The notes below the pieces were generated by a model. That model did no database searches. It saw nothing but the letters and a program-made list of their open reading frames with translations, and was not told where the DNA came from. A stretch of DNA of 34,893 nt from Verrucomicrobiota bacterium (GTDB lineage: Bacteria > Verrucomicrobiota > Verrucomicrobiia > Chthoniobacterales > Chthoniobacteraceae), in contig VFJQ01000163.1 of the NCBI GenBank assembly GCA_009885995.1, positions 1-34,893 of the forward strand, given 5' to 3'. Positions 1 to 10,059 of the stretch are shown here, piece after piece; positions within the stretch are counted from its first letter, which is position 1; each line of letters opens with the position of its first letter. Made by a program: the position numbers and the translations under genes.

Positions 1-105
1 CCACCCGCCCGAAAATCGTGCGAAATGTAGTGGAGAAAAACTGAAGAAATCGCCCGCCAACCCGCATGAATACGATCTCAGCCCTTCATAACTGTCGAAC
101 TTGGG

Positions 106-3100
106 CTACGGCGCGAGCGTCACCGGGGCGATGCTCGTCGAGTCGAGCAAGTTGCCGCGGCCAGCCGGAGCGCTGCCACCCTGGAGCACCGCGCCGAAGA
201 ACGTCCGCTTCACTCCCGTGGGCAGCGTGTATTGCCCGCGGAACAACCCCGCGGTCACGTTCAGGTCGATGGTTCCGCCGGTGAACCCTTGGCGGCGCAC
301 GCCCTTGTAAGGCAGCCCCGTCATGCTCACCGCGCGCACCACTGGCGAGCCGAGCCCGAGGCTCGGGATCGTCAGCGTCAGCGTCGTGCTCGGCGCCGCG
401 GGGCTGAACATCCCGCTCGGCAGCACCGGCGTCGCATAGGTCCGGCCGATCGCGTTGTAATCCTGCTCCACCCCGCCCGCGAGCCGCAGCGTCCCGGTCG
501 GCACGCTCCAGCGCAGCGAACCGGTGACGTGTTGCGCCGCGGTGGGATCCAGGACGAGGTCGCCGCCCATGCGTTGCAGCGTCGCTCCGGCGCCCGTGCT
601 CACGTAGAAGGGCAACTTCCCGCCGGTGAGCAGCCGTCCGCCTAGGGCCACGGGCAGGTCATTCCCGAGCCGGCCGACGAACGTGATCAACCCATCCGCG
701 CCGATCTTGCAGCCCATCGTCGCGCCCGTCTGCGGGCCGGAGCCGCCGCTGGGCAGGTCGGCCACGATCGTGTAGCGGCCCGCCTGCGGTGCGGGATTGC
801 CGACGTTGTAAGGCGAGCGCTCCGCCGTGCTGGTCAGCCACGCACCGGACACCGTGTCGGGCAAGCGCACCAGCAGCGTCGGCTGGCCGATCGAATCCAG
901 CGGCCCGGGCGTCACCGTCATCGGACGCGGCAGGAGCACCGTCGATGTCGCGGGCGCCATGCTCCCTTCCCCGGTGATGCTCCCCTTGAAGCTAAAGCTG
1001 CTCCCCTCCCGCCGCACCGACCCCGTCACCGCACCGGTGGACGTCACCGTCAGCGTCACGCGCCCAGCGATCTCGTCTTGGAAATGCCCGCGGCGCAGCA
1101 GCCCCATGTAGTTCCCCGTGGCCTCCATGCGCGAGTTCACCGTCACCGTCGCCGTCCCGCTTTCCGAGCCGTTGGCCGCCGTGTAGGTGAAAGTGATCGG
1201 CGCACTCACCAGCGCGCTTGGGGTGAACTTCACCTTCCCCGCCTCGACCTTCGCCACGCCGCCGCTCGTCGGCTGCGTCACACTCGTGAGCGTCGTCCCG
1301 GCAGGATCATTAGCTAGCACATTGATCGTGATAGCCGCGGTGCCCGCAAAGGCCGCGTCGTCCACCAGCGTGAACCCGCCCGGCGCGCTCACCACCACCG
1401 TCCGGTCCACGTCCGCTGCGGCGAAGTAGTTAGCATTCCCCGCCTGACTCGCCCGCACCACCACACTGCCCGTGCCGGTGAAGGTGAGCGTATCCCCCGA
1501 GATCGAGCCCGGCCCGCTCTGCACGCTGAAGGTCACCTGATTCCCGCTCCCGCCGCCCACGAAGCTCAGGATGACCGTCTCCATCGTCGTCGCCGTCGCC
1601 GGCAGGCTGGTGAAGTTGAGCACCTGCGCCGCCTTCGCCACCGTGAACGTCCGGCTCACATCCGCCGCCGCGAGGTAATCGCCCGCACCCGCCTGGTGCG
1701 CCGTGATCGTCACCTCCCCCGCGCCGGTGATCGTCACCGTGCTGCCGCTCACCGTCGCCGGCCCGCTCGCCGTGAAGGTCACCGGCTGCCCGCTCGCGCC
1801 GCCCGTCGCGCTCACCGCGAAGGGCGCGTCGCCATACGTCTTCCCGCCCAGCGGCGCGAAGGTGATCTCCTGCGGGATCGTCACGTCGGTGATGGTGATC
1901 GTGAAGATCTCCTCGTAGGTCGCCGCGGGCGCGCCGCTATCGGTAGCCCGGATGCGGATGCTGTAGCTGCTGTCGGTCTCGTAGTCCGCGCTGCCATTGA
2001 TCGAGAGCGTCGTGCCGGTGATGGTGAAGGCTGCGTTGTCCGTGTCGCCCGTGCCGCTGACGAGGGTGAAGGCGTGCGTCTGTCCGGCGTCGGGATCGGT
2101 CGCGGTGAGCGTGCCGATCGTCGCGCCCGGCGCGTTGTTCTCGGCGATGCTCGCGCTGCTCAGCGCGATGTCGGTCGGGTAGGCATTCTCATTCTCAATC
2201 GGGGTTCCGGCCTTCGCCACGTAGGCGGACACCTTGTCGCCGGCTACCGTGAAATAGCCTCCCGCATACACGTCGCCGTTGCCCGACACCGCCAGCGCAA
2301 TCACACTGGCGTCCAACCCCGAGCCGAGCGCGCTCCAACTGCTCCCATCCCATTTGGCAATCCGATTGGCCGAGACCCCGCCCGCCGTCGTAAAATTGCC
2401 CCCCCGCATACACGTCGCTGCCCGACACCGCCAGCGCCTGCACCGTGTTGCCAATCCCCGAGCCGAGTGCGCTCCAACTGGTCCCGTTCCATTTGGAGAT
2501 GCCATTGTCGCCCCCCGCATACAGGTCGCTGCCCGACACCGCCAGTGCTCGCATCGTGCCGCCAAACTCCGGACCGAGCGCGCTCCAACTGGTTCCGTCC
2601 CATTTGGCGATCTGATTGACCGACACTGCTCCGCCTCCCGTATTGAATACCGTCGAGAAATAGCCCCCCACATACAAGTTGGTTCCCAACACCGCCAGCG
2701 CCAGGGCATCGGAGCCTACCCCGCCCCCGACCGGACTCCAACTACTCCCATTCCATTTGGCGATACCGAAGATGTTCGGGTCTGGCGTCATATCCATAAA
2801 GAAGGTGCCCGCCGCATACAAGTCGCTGCCCAAAAACGCCATCGCCTGCACCCGGCCGCCAGTGATCCCCGAGCCGAACCCACTCCAACTGCTCCCATCC
2901 CATTTGGCGACGCCATTGGCCGACATCCCGCCCGCCGATGAGAATTGACCGCCGACATACAGGTCGCTGCCCGACACCATCAGCGAATAGGCAGTGCTGT
3001 CCACCCCCGAGCCAAGGGCGCTCCAACTGCTCCCGTTCCATTTGGCGATCTTACTGGCCGACACCCCGCCCGCCGTCGAAAAATCGCCCGCCGCATACAC

Positions 3101-4909
3101 GTCGCTGCCCAATACCGCCACGGCTTGCACCGAGCCATTCATCCCCGAGCCCGAGCCCCCCGAGCCGGTCGCGCTCCAAATGTTCCCGTCCCATTTGGCG
3201 ATGTATTGGGCCGACACCTCACCCGCCGTTGTGAAAATGCCCACCGCATGCAGGTCGCTGCCCGACACCGCCAGCCCGATCACATCGCTGTTCATCCCCG
3301 AGCCGACCGTGCTCCAAGTATTCCCGTCCCATTTGGCGATGTTCTGGGCCGACGTCTCGCCCGCATTATAGAAAGCGCCCCCCACATACACGTCGCTGCC
3401 CGACACCACCACCGCATTCACGTAGTTGCCAATCCCCGTGCCGAGCGCGCTCCAACTGCTCCCGTCCCATTTGGCGATGTTATCGCCGGGCGCCCCGCCC
3501 GAACTATAGAAAGATCCCCCCGCATACACGTCGCTGCCCGAGACCGCCAGCGCACTCACCTTGTAGCCCACCACCCCCGAACCGAGTGCGCTCCAAATGC
3601 TCCCGTTCCATTTGGCGATGTTAATGGCCGGCGACCCGCCTGCCTCCGTGAACTGGCCCCCCGCATACACGTCGCTGCCCGACACCGCCAGCGCATACAC
3701 CGGGCCGGTATTGATCCCCGAGCCGAACCCACTCCAACTGCTCCCGTTCCATTTGGCGACGCCACTGGCCGACACCCCGCCCGCCGTTGAGAATTGACCG
3801 CCGACATACAGGTCGCTGCCCGACACCACCAGCGAATAGACAGTGCTGTTCATCCCCGAGCCGAGCGCGCTCCAACTGCTCCCGTTCCATTTGGCAATCC
3901 GATTGGCCGACACCCCGCCCGCCGTCGTGAATTCACCCCCCGCATACAGGTCACTGCCCGACACCGCCAGCGCAAACACCGTGTTGTTCATCCCCGAGCC
4001 GAGCGTGCTCCAACTGCTCCCATTCCATTGGGCGATCCGGTTCATCACGGCATTGCCAACCACGGTGAAATACCCGCCGATGAAGACATTTCCCGAACCA
4101 TCCACCACCACTGCATTTACCGCGCTGTTCGCACCGGCCGGAATGCCGCCGATGCTGATCCAGTTGGCATCGGTGAACGTGGGGTCGATGCGAATGGGGT
4201 AGGCGGCGTCCGCATCGTCCACGAGAATGGCCAGCGTCGGAACACGCGACAGGGCATCCCCATCGACTTCCATCCGCGCCGTCAGCTCCTTGCCATTGGC
4301 ATCGGTCACGCGCAGGCGATTGTAATTCAGCTTGCGCCCACTGCCCGCCAGCACCAGCCGCGCGCCATCCACCAGCGGCTCGACCGCCGCACCCGTCACC
4401 TCCAGTTCCACGCGCAGTTGGCCTGAACCGGCGGGCTGTTGCCCGATGATGAAATCCTGACGCACGCCGTCCACGCTCACGCTGTATTCCTCGACCAACC
4501 CGGGCCGCAGAAAACGGGCGACCTTGTCCGCCACCTCCACCGTGCCCGCGCGCGGGAGCATGGCGGCGACAGGCTGCTGCGCGTCCCTGCCGACCGCGGT
4601 CGCCATTACGCGAAACTTTTCATCCTTCGCGTCTTCCGTCGTCGAAGTCAGCCACAGGCCTTCGCGCGTCACCTCGCCCTCCATCTTCTGAAACACGCAG
4701 CGCAAGAGCGCGCCGTCGCGCGAAGCCGTCACGGCGAGGCCCTCGCCCGTGTATTGCTTCTCCACCGCCGCGCCCAACTGCCCGGCGGCAATCGGCGCGG
4801 AGGCTTTGGCAGGAACATCAAAGCCGTCCCCTATCGCCGGGGTAGCATGAGTGAATAGTGCGGCCGCGATAGCGAGAGCACTGGCTGGAAGCGTGCGGAT
4901 GGTTTTCAT
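106..4909 (-). CDS. Large secreted blade-repeat protein with cadherin-like and Ig-like domains, interrupted by a frameshift
   Basis: The gene is in two frames that join at a run of seven C (plus strand) at 2399-2405. Removing one base gives about 1,600 residues. The ATG at 4909 starts a clear signal peptide (MKTIRTLPASALAIAAALF, then an Ala-rich cleavage region); an in-frame start at 4987 would only add a non-signal leader. After an N-terminal domain of about 240 residues come 14 blades of about 44 residues, each with a core like SGSDVYAGG, then AKWNGSSWSALGSG, which suggests one or two beta-propellers. Next come a cadherin-like domain (ENNAPGATIGTLTATDPDAG), two Ig/MBG-like segments with DYLAAADVSRTFTV and NYFAAADVDRTVVV, a VLANDPAG-type Big-like domain, and a C-terminal domain starting near GNYMGLLRRGHF. 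The order suggests an exported surface or matrix protein, perhaps adhesive; no enzyme motif was seen. No sorting tag is evident at the C-terminus. Confidence 0.8.
2225..4140 (-). repeat. Tandem coding repeats of about 132 bp (14 units)
   Basis: Plus-strand units repeat the phrase gcgctccaactgctcccgtt followed by ccatttggcgat roughly every 132 bases. They encode the blades of the secreted protein. Some units are longer or shorter: the unit near 3150 carries an extra GSGGSGSG, and the unit near 2500 lacks part of the blade. Two stretches 849 bp apart (about 2862-3050 and 3711-3899) are nearly identical, showing a second-level duplication. Confidence 0.9.
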
Positions 4910-5046
4910 GGAGGGAAGTGCGGTGGAGGGAGGTTTTGAGAGCGCACCCAGCCGCCCGCCGGAGGTGCGGACAGCGCGGATGCACACCCCTACCTACGGA
5001 ATCACCGCGCGGAGGTAACGCAAAATCGACGCATTTTTCCCGAAGC

Positions 5047-5073
5047 AAAAAACCCGCGCACCGCCCAGCGCGG
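5047..5073 (-). terminator. Rho-independent terminator after the Ser/Thr kinase gene
   Basis: Read on the minus strand, CCGCGC (5073-5068) pairs with GCGCGG (5059-5054) around an 8-base loop. One G later comes a run of six T (5052-5047). It starts 4 bases after the kinase stop codon (5078-5080), so it should end the yqgE/ald/ECF/kinase transcript before the blade-repeat gene. Confidence 0.75.
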
Positions 5074-5077
5074 CCCC

Positions 5078-7132
5078 CTACTTCCTCCGCAGCACGTAGA
5101 GCGTCCGGTGATGCACATCGGAGATCACCAGCCGCGTCCCATCCGCATCCGCCCCAAGGGCGCAATCGCCCAGCTCCCCAAAGCCATCCGCCACCACCGA
5201 CACCGTGTAGGCGTCCCGCTCGCCCGCCGGGCGCGCGAGCAGCAGGCGATGCCCCGGCTCGCCCGCCGGCAGACCCGTGCCCTCGGCGATGAAAAAGCCC
5301 CCCGTCCTCTCATCGAAGACCAGCCCCGACGGCGCGCGCACCGGCTCATCCAGCCGGCACGAGTGGAAGGCAGCCCCGTCCCAACGCACCAGCCGCCGCG
5401 TGCGGTTCGCAACCGTGGGAGCCGTCGGTGGCTGGTAGCCATGGCGGTTCAGGATGAAGACGCCGCCCGGCGCCGCTGCCACATCGATCGGCGCGGTGAG
5501 CAGCGCCGGGTGCTCGCCGAGCAGTTCGGCGGGCGCATCCTCGTCGCAGCGGAAGCGCCACAGGCTGCCGCGGCCCTGCATCCGCCGAAAGCCCGCGTCC
5601 GCCACCAGCACGTCGCCCTCCCGCAGCCGCGTGCCCGCGGGCACCCGACCCGCGCGCACGAAGTCGAAGCCCATCGGCCCGCCATCGCGATCGTCCGCAT
5701 ACCCGAGCGTCGCCGGCCGCGCGCCCAAGAGATCGGTGACCCTCAGCCACCGCCGCTCCGCGCTATTGTGGATCGAAGACACGATGGCGCCCTGCGGCGA
5801 GACCCCGCACGTCCACGGCGCGCCCGATGCCTGCAGCGCGTGGCTCGCCGCGAAGTCCGGCGGCGCGAGACGGAAGAGCCCCGTATTCGCCACCCCGATG
5901 ATCGCTCCGCCCGGCCCGAAACGCGCCGCGCGCACGAGCACCGGCGGCGCGACCTTGCGCTCGATCTCCCACTCCCCGCTCAGCACACGCACACCGCTGC
6001 CTGCCGGTGCAGCCTGCTCCGGCCGCACCAGCAGCACCGCTCCGAGCGCCGCCACCGCCGCCGCACCCAGCGCCACCCACGCCGCGAGCCGCACGCGCGG
6101 ACGCGGCCCCACCGCGGGCGCGAACTCCTCGCCCGCGAGCAGCCCCACGAGATTCGCCCCCGCCACCCACGGGGCCAGCCGCTCCGCCACCTCCGCAGCC
6201 GTCGCGGGCCGCGCGTCGGGCGCGGCCGCGAGCATCCGCGCCACCAGCCGCACGAGCTCCGCGGGCAAGCCGCCGCGCAGCGTCTCGAGCGACGGCGCAG
6301 GCTCGGAGGTGATCCGCTTCATCCGCAGGAAATACGAGCTACTCTCCCCCGCCCGCTCATGCGGCGTGCGCCCCGCGAGCAGGCGGAAAAGCGTCGCCCC
6401 CAGCCCATACACATCCACCCGCGCATCCACCGCCGAGGGCGCTTCGATCTGCTCCGGCGCCATGTATTCCGGCGTGCCGAGCAGCTCGCCCGAAAGCGTG
6501 ATCGGCTCCCCCTCCTGCGGCACCTGCGCCAGGCCGAAGTCGAGCACCTTCACCGTGCCATCCTCCGCGATCATGATGTTGCCCGGCTTCACATCGCGAT
6601 GGATCACGCCCTGCCCGTGCGCGTGGTGCAGCGCCAGCGCCGCCTGCCGCACCACCTCGCACGCCTCCGCCACCGGCAGCGGACCGCGCGCCCGCGCCAG
6701 CGCACCCGCATCCGTGCCCTCGATCAGCTCCATCTGCATGAACCACTGCCCGCCGCGCTCCCCCGCATCGTGCGTCCGCACGATGCCCGCGTGCTCCAGC
6801 CGGGCCGCCGCCTCGATCTCGCGGGAAAACCGCGCGATCGCCGCCGGCGTGCGCGCCAGACGGGAGTCGAGAAACTTCAACGCCACCGCCCGCCGCAGCC
6901 GCCGGTGCTCCGCGCGCCACACCGTGCCGCAGCCCCCCAGCGCGAGCCGCCCGAGCACCTTCAGCTCGGGGAAAAGCTCCGCCACCAGCGCCTCCTCCTC
7001 ATCCGTCGAATCCTCCGCCAACGCGAGCACGCAGCGCGGACACTGCACCCCCTCCGCCCCCGCGAGCAGCGCGCTACCACACACCGCGCAGGTGGTGGGA
7101 AGTGGTGTGGTGGGTGAGGCGGCGACGGACAT
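5078..7132 (-). CDS. Membrane Ser/Thr protein kinase with zinc ribbon and extracytoplasmic sensor-like domain
   Basis: Hanks-type kinase of 684 residues. I chose the ATG at 7132 because GGTGGAG lies just upstream; a GTG at 7150 would add six residues. Residues 15-34 hold two CxxC pairs (CAVCG, CPRC), a likely zinc ribbon. The kinase domain spans about 58-320, with glycine loop LALGGCGTVW, Lys86 in VALKFL, HRDVKPGN at 178-185, DFG at 198-200 and MAPEQ at 224-228, so it should be active. One membrane segment follows (about 349-369). The last 310 residues look like a six-bladed NHL/SGL-type propeller (VLVADAGFRRMQGRG, GVFILNRHG, GGFFIAEGTG) and would face the periplasm. Its start lies 18 bp beyond the stop of the ECF sigma gene, so the two are probably co-transcribed and may form a signalling pair. 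The ligand and targets are unknown. Confidence 0.9.
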   Translation of the reverse strand: MSVAASPTTPLPTTCAVCGSALLAGAEGVQCPRCVLALAEDSTDEEEALVAELFPELKVLGRLALGGCGTVWRAEHRRLRRAVALKFLDSRLARTPAAIARFSREIEAAARLEHAGIVRTHDAGERGGQWFMQMELIEGTDAGALARARGPLPVAEACEVVRQAALALHHAHGQGVIHRDVKPGNIMIAEDGTVKVLDFGLAQVPQEGEPITLSGELLGTPEYMAPEQIEAPSAVDARVDVYGLGATLFRLLAGRTPHERAGESSSYFLRMKRITSEPAPSLETLRGGLPAELVRLVARMLAAAPDARPATAAEVAERLAPWVAGANLVGLLAGEEFAPAVGPRPRVRLAAWVALGAAAVAALGAVLLVRPEQAAPAGSGVRVLSGEWEIERKVAPPVLVRAARFGPGGAIIGVANTGLFRLAPPDFAASHALQASGAPWTCGVSPQGAIVSSIHNSAERRWLRVTDLLGARPATLGYADDRDGGPMGFDFVRAGRVPAGTRLREGDVLVADAGFRRMQGRGSLWRFRCDEDAPAELLGEHPALLTAPIDVAAAPGGVFILNRHGYQPPTAPTVANRTRRLVRWDGAAFHSCRLDEPVRAPSGLVFDERTGGFFIAEGTGLPAGEPGHRLLLARPAGERDAYTVSVVADGFGELGDCALGADADGTRLVISDVHHRTLYVLRRK

Positions 7133-7150
7133 AAATGCTCCACCCCTCAC

Positions 7151-7897
7151 CTACGGAAAAATCGCCAGCAGGTAACGCAACTCCTCGCGCGCTTCCGCGG
7201 GCGAATCCGTCGTCGCCGCGATCTCCTCGCGCACGATCTCCGCATAGCGCCGCCGCAGCCGCAGCACCGCCATCTTCACCGCCGCCTCGCTCACCCCATG
7301 CCGCTCGCCGACCGCCTCCAGCCCCTCCGCCGCCACGCCCGTGAGGCGGGCGAAAAGCTCCCGGAACAACCCCTCGCGCCCATGCTCGCGATACTCCACG
7401 TGGATGCGCCCCGCCGCACGATCGAGCAGCGCCGCCGCCCACGCGCGATCGAACGCCGCCGCCGGATCCGCCTCCGCCGCCACCGCCTCCCAGCGCGCCT
7501 CCGCCCCCAGCCAGCCGAGCGAGAGCACCTCCGCCCCGCCGCCCCGCCGCTCCGCGCGCGCCGCACGCGCGACATCCACATCGAGATTCTTCAGCGCCGC
7601 CAGCAGCAGCGTGCGAAAGCGCCCCCGCCCCCGATCCGCCGACGCAAAGAGCCGCCCATCCGCGAGCCGGAGAAAAAGCGCCTGCACGAGATCCTCCGCA
7701 TCGTGCGCCGCGCGCCCGCTCTGCCGCAGGAAAGCGTAGAGCGGAAACCAATACGCGCCGTAGAGCGCCCCGAGCGCCGCCCGCCGCTGCGTCTCGCTCG
7801 CCGAGCCCGCCCGCGCCACGAGGCTCCAGTGCGTCGGCTCGAACTGCGGCAGCGCGCGGTCGGTGGCGTGAGATGATGGCTTGATCGGGGGAATCAT
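7151..7897 (-). CDS. ECF-type RNA polymerase sigma factor
   Basis: A 248-residue sigma-70 family protein. Region 2 is visible in ALYGAYWFPLYAFLR and AEDLVQALFLRLADG. Region 4 is visible in VGERHGVSEAAVKMAVLRLR, a helix-turn-helix that would bind the -35 element. I chose the ATG at 7897 because the longer frame would run into alanine dehydrogenase and adds only an unlike Arg-rich leader. The domain gap between regions 2 and 4 is longer than in minimal ECFs. No anti-sigma factor gene is next to it; instead a membrane kinase follows 18 bp later. In other bacteria some ECFs are switched by a neighbouring Ser/Thr kinase (EcfP/PknT in Vibrio), so kinase control is a reasonable inference here. Confidence 0.88.
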   Translation of the reverse strand: MIPPIKPSSHATDRALPQFEPTHWSLVARAGSASETQRRAALGALYGAYWFPLYAFLRQSGRAAHDAEDLVQALFLRLADGRLFASADRGRGRFRTLLLAALKNLDVDVARAARAERRGGGAEVLSLGWLGAEARWEAVAAEADPAAAFDRAWAAALLDRAAGRIHVEYREHGREGLFRELFARLTGVAAEGLEAVGERHGVSEAAVKMAVLRLRRRYAEIVREEIAATTDSPAEAREELRYLLAIFP

Positions 7898-7980
7898 GCG
7901 CCGCGCCCCATACCCGCGCACCCCCTCCCGCTCAAACGTGAATTTCCGCTCGCAACTCCACCGATGAAACAACCGAGCCG

Positions 7981-9081
7981 CTAAAGCTCCGGCTCGACGA
8001 AGGGCAACCCGTGCGCCTCGGCCACCGCGCGGCACGTCACGTGGCCGTGATACACGTTCAGCCCACCGAGGAGATTGCGGTCCTTCGCAAACGCGCCGGG
8101 CAAGCCGTGATCGGCGAGCCGCTCGACGTAGGGATACGTCACGTTCGTGAGCGCCTGCGTGGCGGTGCGCGCGTAAGCGGCGGGCATATTCGCCACGCAG
8201 TAGTGCAGCACGTCTTCCTCGACGAAGATCGGGGCGTGATGAGTCGTCGGCCTCGTGGTCTCGGCGCAGCCGCCCTGATCCACCGCGATGTCCACGAGCA
8301 CGCTGCCCGGCTTCATCACCTTCAGCATTTCACGCGTGATGAGCTTTGGCGCCTTCGCGCCCGGCACGAGCACCGCGCCGATGAGCAGATCCACCTCCGG
8401 GAGTTGCTCGAGGATGTGAGCAGGGCTCGAGTAAAGCGTGTGCGCCGTGTGCAGCGTGATATCGAGGAAGCGCATCCGCTCGACATCGACATCGAGGATA
8501 GTCACGTCCGCGCCGAGGCCGGTGGCCATGCGCGCGGCATTCACACCCGCGGTCCCGCCGCCGAGCACCATCACTTTCCCTGGGAGCACGCCCGGCACCC
8601 CGCCGAGCAGCACGCCTTTGCCGCCGGTATGCTTCGCCAGGTAATAGCCGCCCACGAGCACACTCATTCGTCCGGCGATCTCGCTCATCGGCTCGAGCAG
8701 CGGCAGGCGGCGATTCACCTCCACCGTCTCGTAAGCCACCGCCGCCACCTGCGTGCGCACGAGCGCCTCGGTGAGCGGCTTGCTCGCCGCGAGGTGCAAA
8801 TAGGTGAAAAGAATCTGCCCCGGCTGGAGCAGGCAGTATTCATCGAGCAGCGGCTCCTTCACCTTCACGATCATTTGCGCGCGCTCGAAGATCTCCTCGT
8901 GCTTCGCCACCATCTCCGCGCCCGCGGCGCGATATTCCTCGTCGCTGTAGCCCGAGCCCACACCCGCGCCCTCCTCGACGAGCACCGTGTGGCCGCGCCG
9001 CGTGAGTTGATAGGCCGCCGACGGCAGCATCGCGACGCGGTGTTCCTGAGCTTTGATTTCCTTCGGGCAGGCGATGATCAT
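7981..9081 (-). CDS. ald: Alanine dehydrogenase
   Basis: NAD-dependent enzyme that interconverts L-alanine with pyruvate plus ammonia. The protein has 366 residues, close to the family norm of about 370. Key residues sit at expected positions: Arg15 and Lys75 (substrate binding) and His96 (catalysis) in the N-terminal domain. The NAD-binding Rossmann motif GGGTAGVNAARMA starts at about 174, followed by VTILDVDVERM. DIAVDQGGCAETTRPTTH is the usual late signature. The ATG at 9081 gives the canonical N-terminus MIIACPKEIK; the longer frame would overlap yqgE. It lies 7 bp after yqgE, so the two are likely co-transcribed. Pyruvate also links it to the PFOR operon nearby, although that operon is separated by convergent genes. 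Confidence 0.95.
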   Translation of the reverse strand: MIIACPKEIKAQEHRVAMLPSAAYQLTRRGHTVLVEEGAGVGSGYSDEEYRAAGAEMVAKHEEIFERAQMIVKVKEPLLDEYCLLQPGQILFTYLHLAASKPLTEALVRTQVAAVAYETVEVNRRLPLLEPMSEIAGRMSVLVGGYYLAKHTGGKGVLLGGVPGVLPGKVMVLGGGTAGVNAARMATGLGADVTILDVDVERMRFLDITLHTAHTLYSSPAHILEQLPEVDLLIGAVLVPGAKAPKLITREMLKVMKPGSVLVDIAVDQGGCAETTRPTTHHAPIFVEEDVLHYCVANMPAAYARTATQALTNVTYPYVERLADHGLPGAFAKDRNLLGGLNVYHGHVTCRAVAEAHGLPFVEPEL

Positions 9082-9088
9082 GGGGTGG

Positions 9089-9649
9089 TTAGTTGGAGCT
9101 AAGATCGTCCGGCGCTTCCGCCACAAGCTTGAACCACGGCCCGAACCCGCTCGTCACCTCCCGCCACAGCGTCTCGTGTTTGCCGGGCGCGAAGAGATCG
9201 AGATTCGGCTGGCTGATCAGCCACGACTTCACCTTCAGCTCCGCCTCGATCTGCCCTTCACCCCACCCCGAATAGCCGATGAATGCGCGCACCTCCGTAT
9301 GCTCCTGCTCGAGCGCCTCCTGCGCCTCCGGGATGAGCAGGTGATGCCGGCAGTGCATCCGGTCCGTCTCCATCGACCATTGGAATGAAGCGAAGATCAA
9401 CTGGTTCGCCTGCACTGGCCCGCCGAGCAGCACCGGCAATTGCGCGAGCGCGCCGATCGGTTTGTTTGGCAGGAAGTCGCCCAGCGTGCGCCCCGTCGGT
9501 CGATTCAGCACGAGGCCAAACGTCCCCTTGCTGTCGTGCTCCGAGATCAGCAGCACCGTGCGGCGAAAATTCGGGTCGAGCAGGCCGGGATGGGCGATCA
9601 AGAGCGAGCCGGCGAGGCTGGCTGGATGAGTGGGTTCAGGTTCGCTCAC
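9089..9649 (-). CDS. YqgE/AlgH family protein
   Basis: A 186-residue cytosolic protein of the DUF179 (YqgE/AlgH) family. The signature is GSLLIAHPGLLDPNFRRTVL followed by GTFGLVLNRPTG, then LPVLLGGPVQANQLIF and IGYSGWGEGQIEAELK. It starts with GTG at 9649; an in-frame TAG four codons upstream and the lack of a nearby ATG leave this as the only good start. The biochemical role of the family is not settled; AlgH has been linked to alginate control in Pseudomonas. It heads the minus-strand group with ald. Confidence 0.92.
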   Translation of the reverse strand: MSEPEPTHPASLAGSLLIAHPGLLDPNFRRTVLLISEHDSKGTFGLVLNRPTGRTLGDFLPNKPIGALAQLPVLLGGPVQANQLIFASFQWSMETDRMHCRHHLLIPEAQEALEQEHTEVRAFIGYSGWGEGQIEAELKVKSWLISQPNLDLFAPGKHETLWREVTSGFGPWFKLVAEAPDDLSSN

Positions 9650-10059
9650 GCTTTGAGCCTAGCGCCGCGCAGCACCACGGCAAGACATGAGCAGCCTTTT
9701 GCAACGCGGCGCGTAGCGCGAAACCACGCGAACCGAATGCGACGAAGCCCCCAGCCACAGTGTCGGTCGCAGTTTTCTTCGGGCAACAAGCTCCAGCTTC
9801 ACAGTCTCGTTCGTGCCAATCACGGTCGTCGTCGTCACCAAGAAAACCGGCGCGACGGCTTGGTGAACGTCGGCACCATCAATGCGGCCGGCATCGATCT
9901 CGGTGTCGGCGCATTCGTTCACATCAGTTGATCGCCCTTCCACCGGCCCGGAGCCGTTGCGCGTCCCGCAGGGCATGAGCGGAAACTGCTCCCGCTTGAT
10001 CGCGCTCGCGCCGACTTGCCGCTTGTCCGAAGGCGAGCCGCACCTACCGTGCGCGCCCC
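9650..10059. other. 410-bp divergent intergenic region between yqgE and thiG
   Basis: This stretch lies between two divergently read genes, so it should hold both promoters, but I found no convincing -35/-10 pair. An 8-bp inverted repeat (GCGCCGCG at 9662-9669, CGCGGCGC at 9705-9712) brackets 35 bases close to the yqgE start. Open frames cross the region on both strands, but none has codon use or motifs of a recognisable protein. There is no ThiS-like frame ending in Gly-Gly, and no CTGAGA-type TPP riboswitch core. Confidence 0.6.

Noticed and set aside
2225..4140. Regular repeats considered as a CRISPR array
   Set aside because: Units are about 132 bp, lack unique spacers, stay in frame and encode similar blades, so they are coding repeats.
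5108..7175. Long plus-strand frames opposite the Ser/Thr kinase
   Set aside because: No domain or start signals; the minus strand has an intact kinase domain with HRDVKPGN and DFG.
9650..10059. TPP riboswitch or thiS upstream of thiG
   Set aside because: No CTGAGA core or paired thi-box elements and no short frame ending in Gly-Gly.
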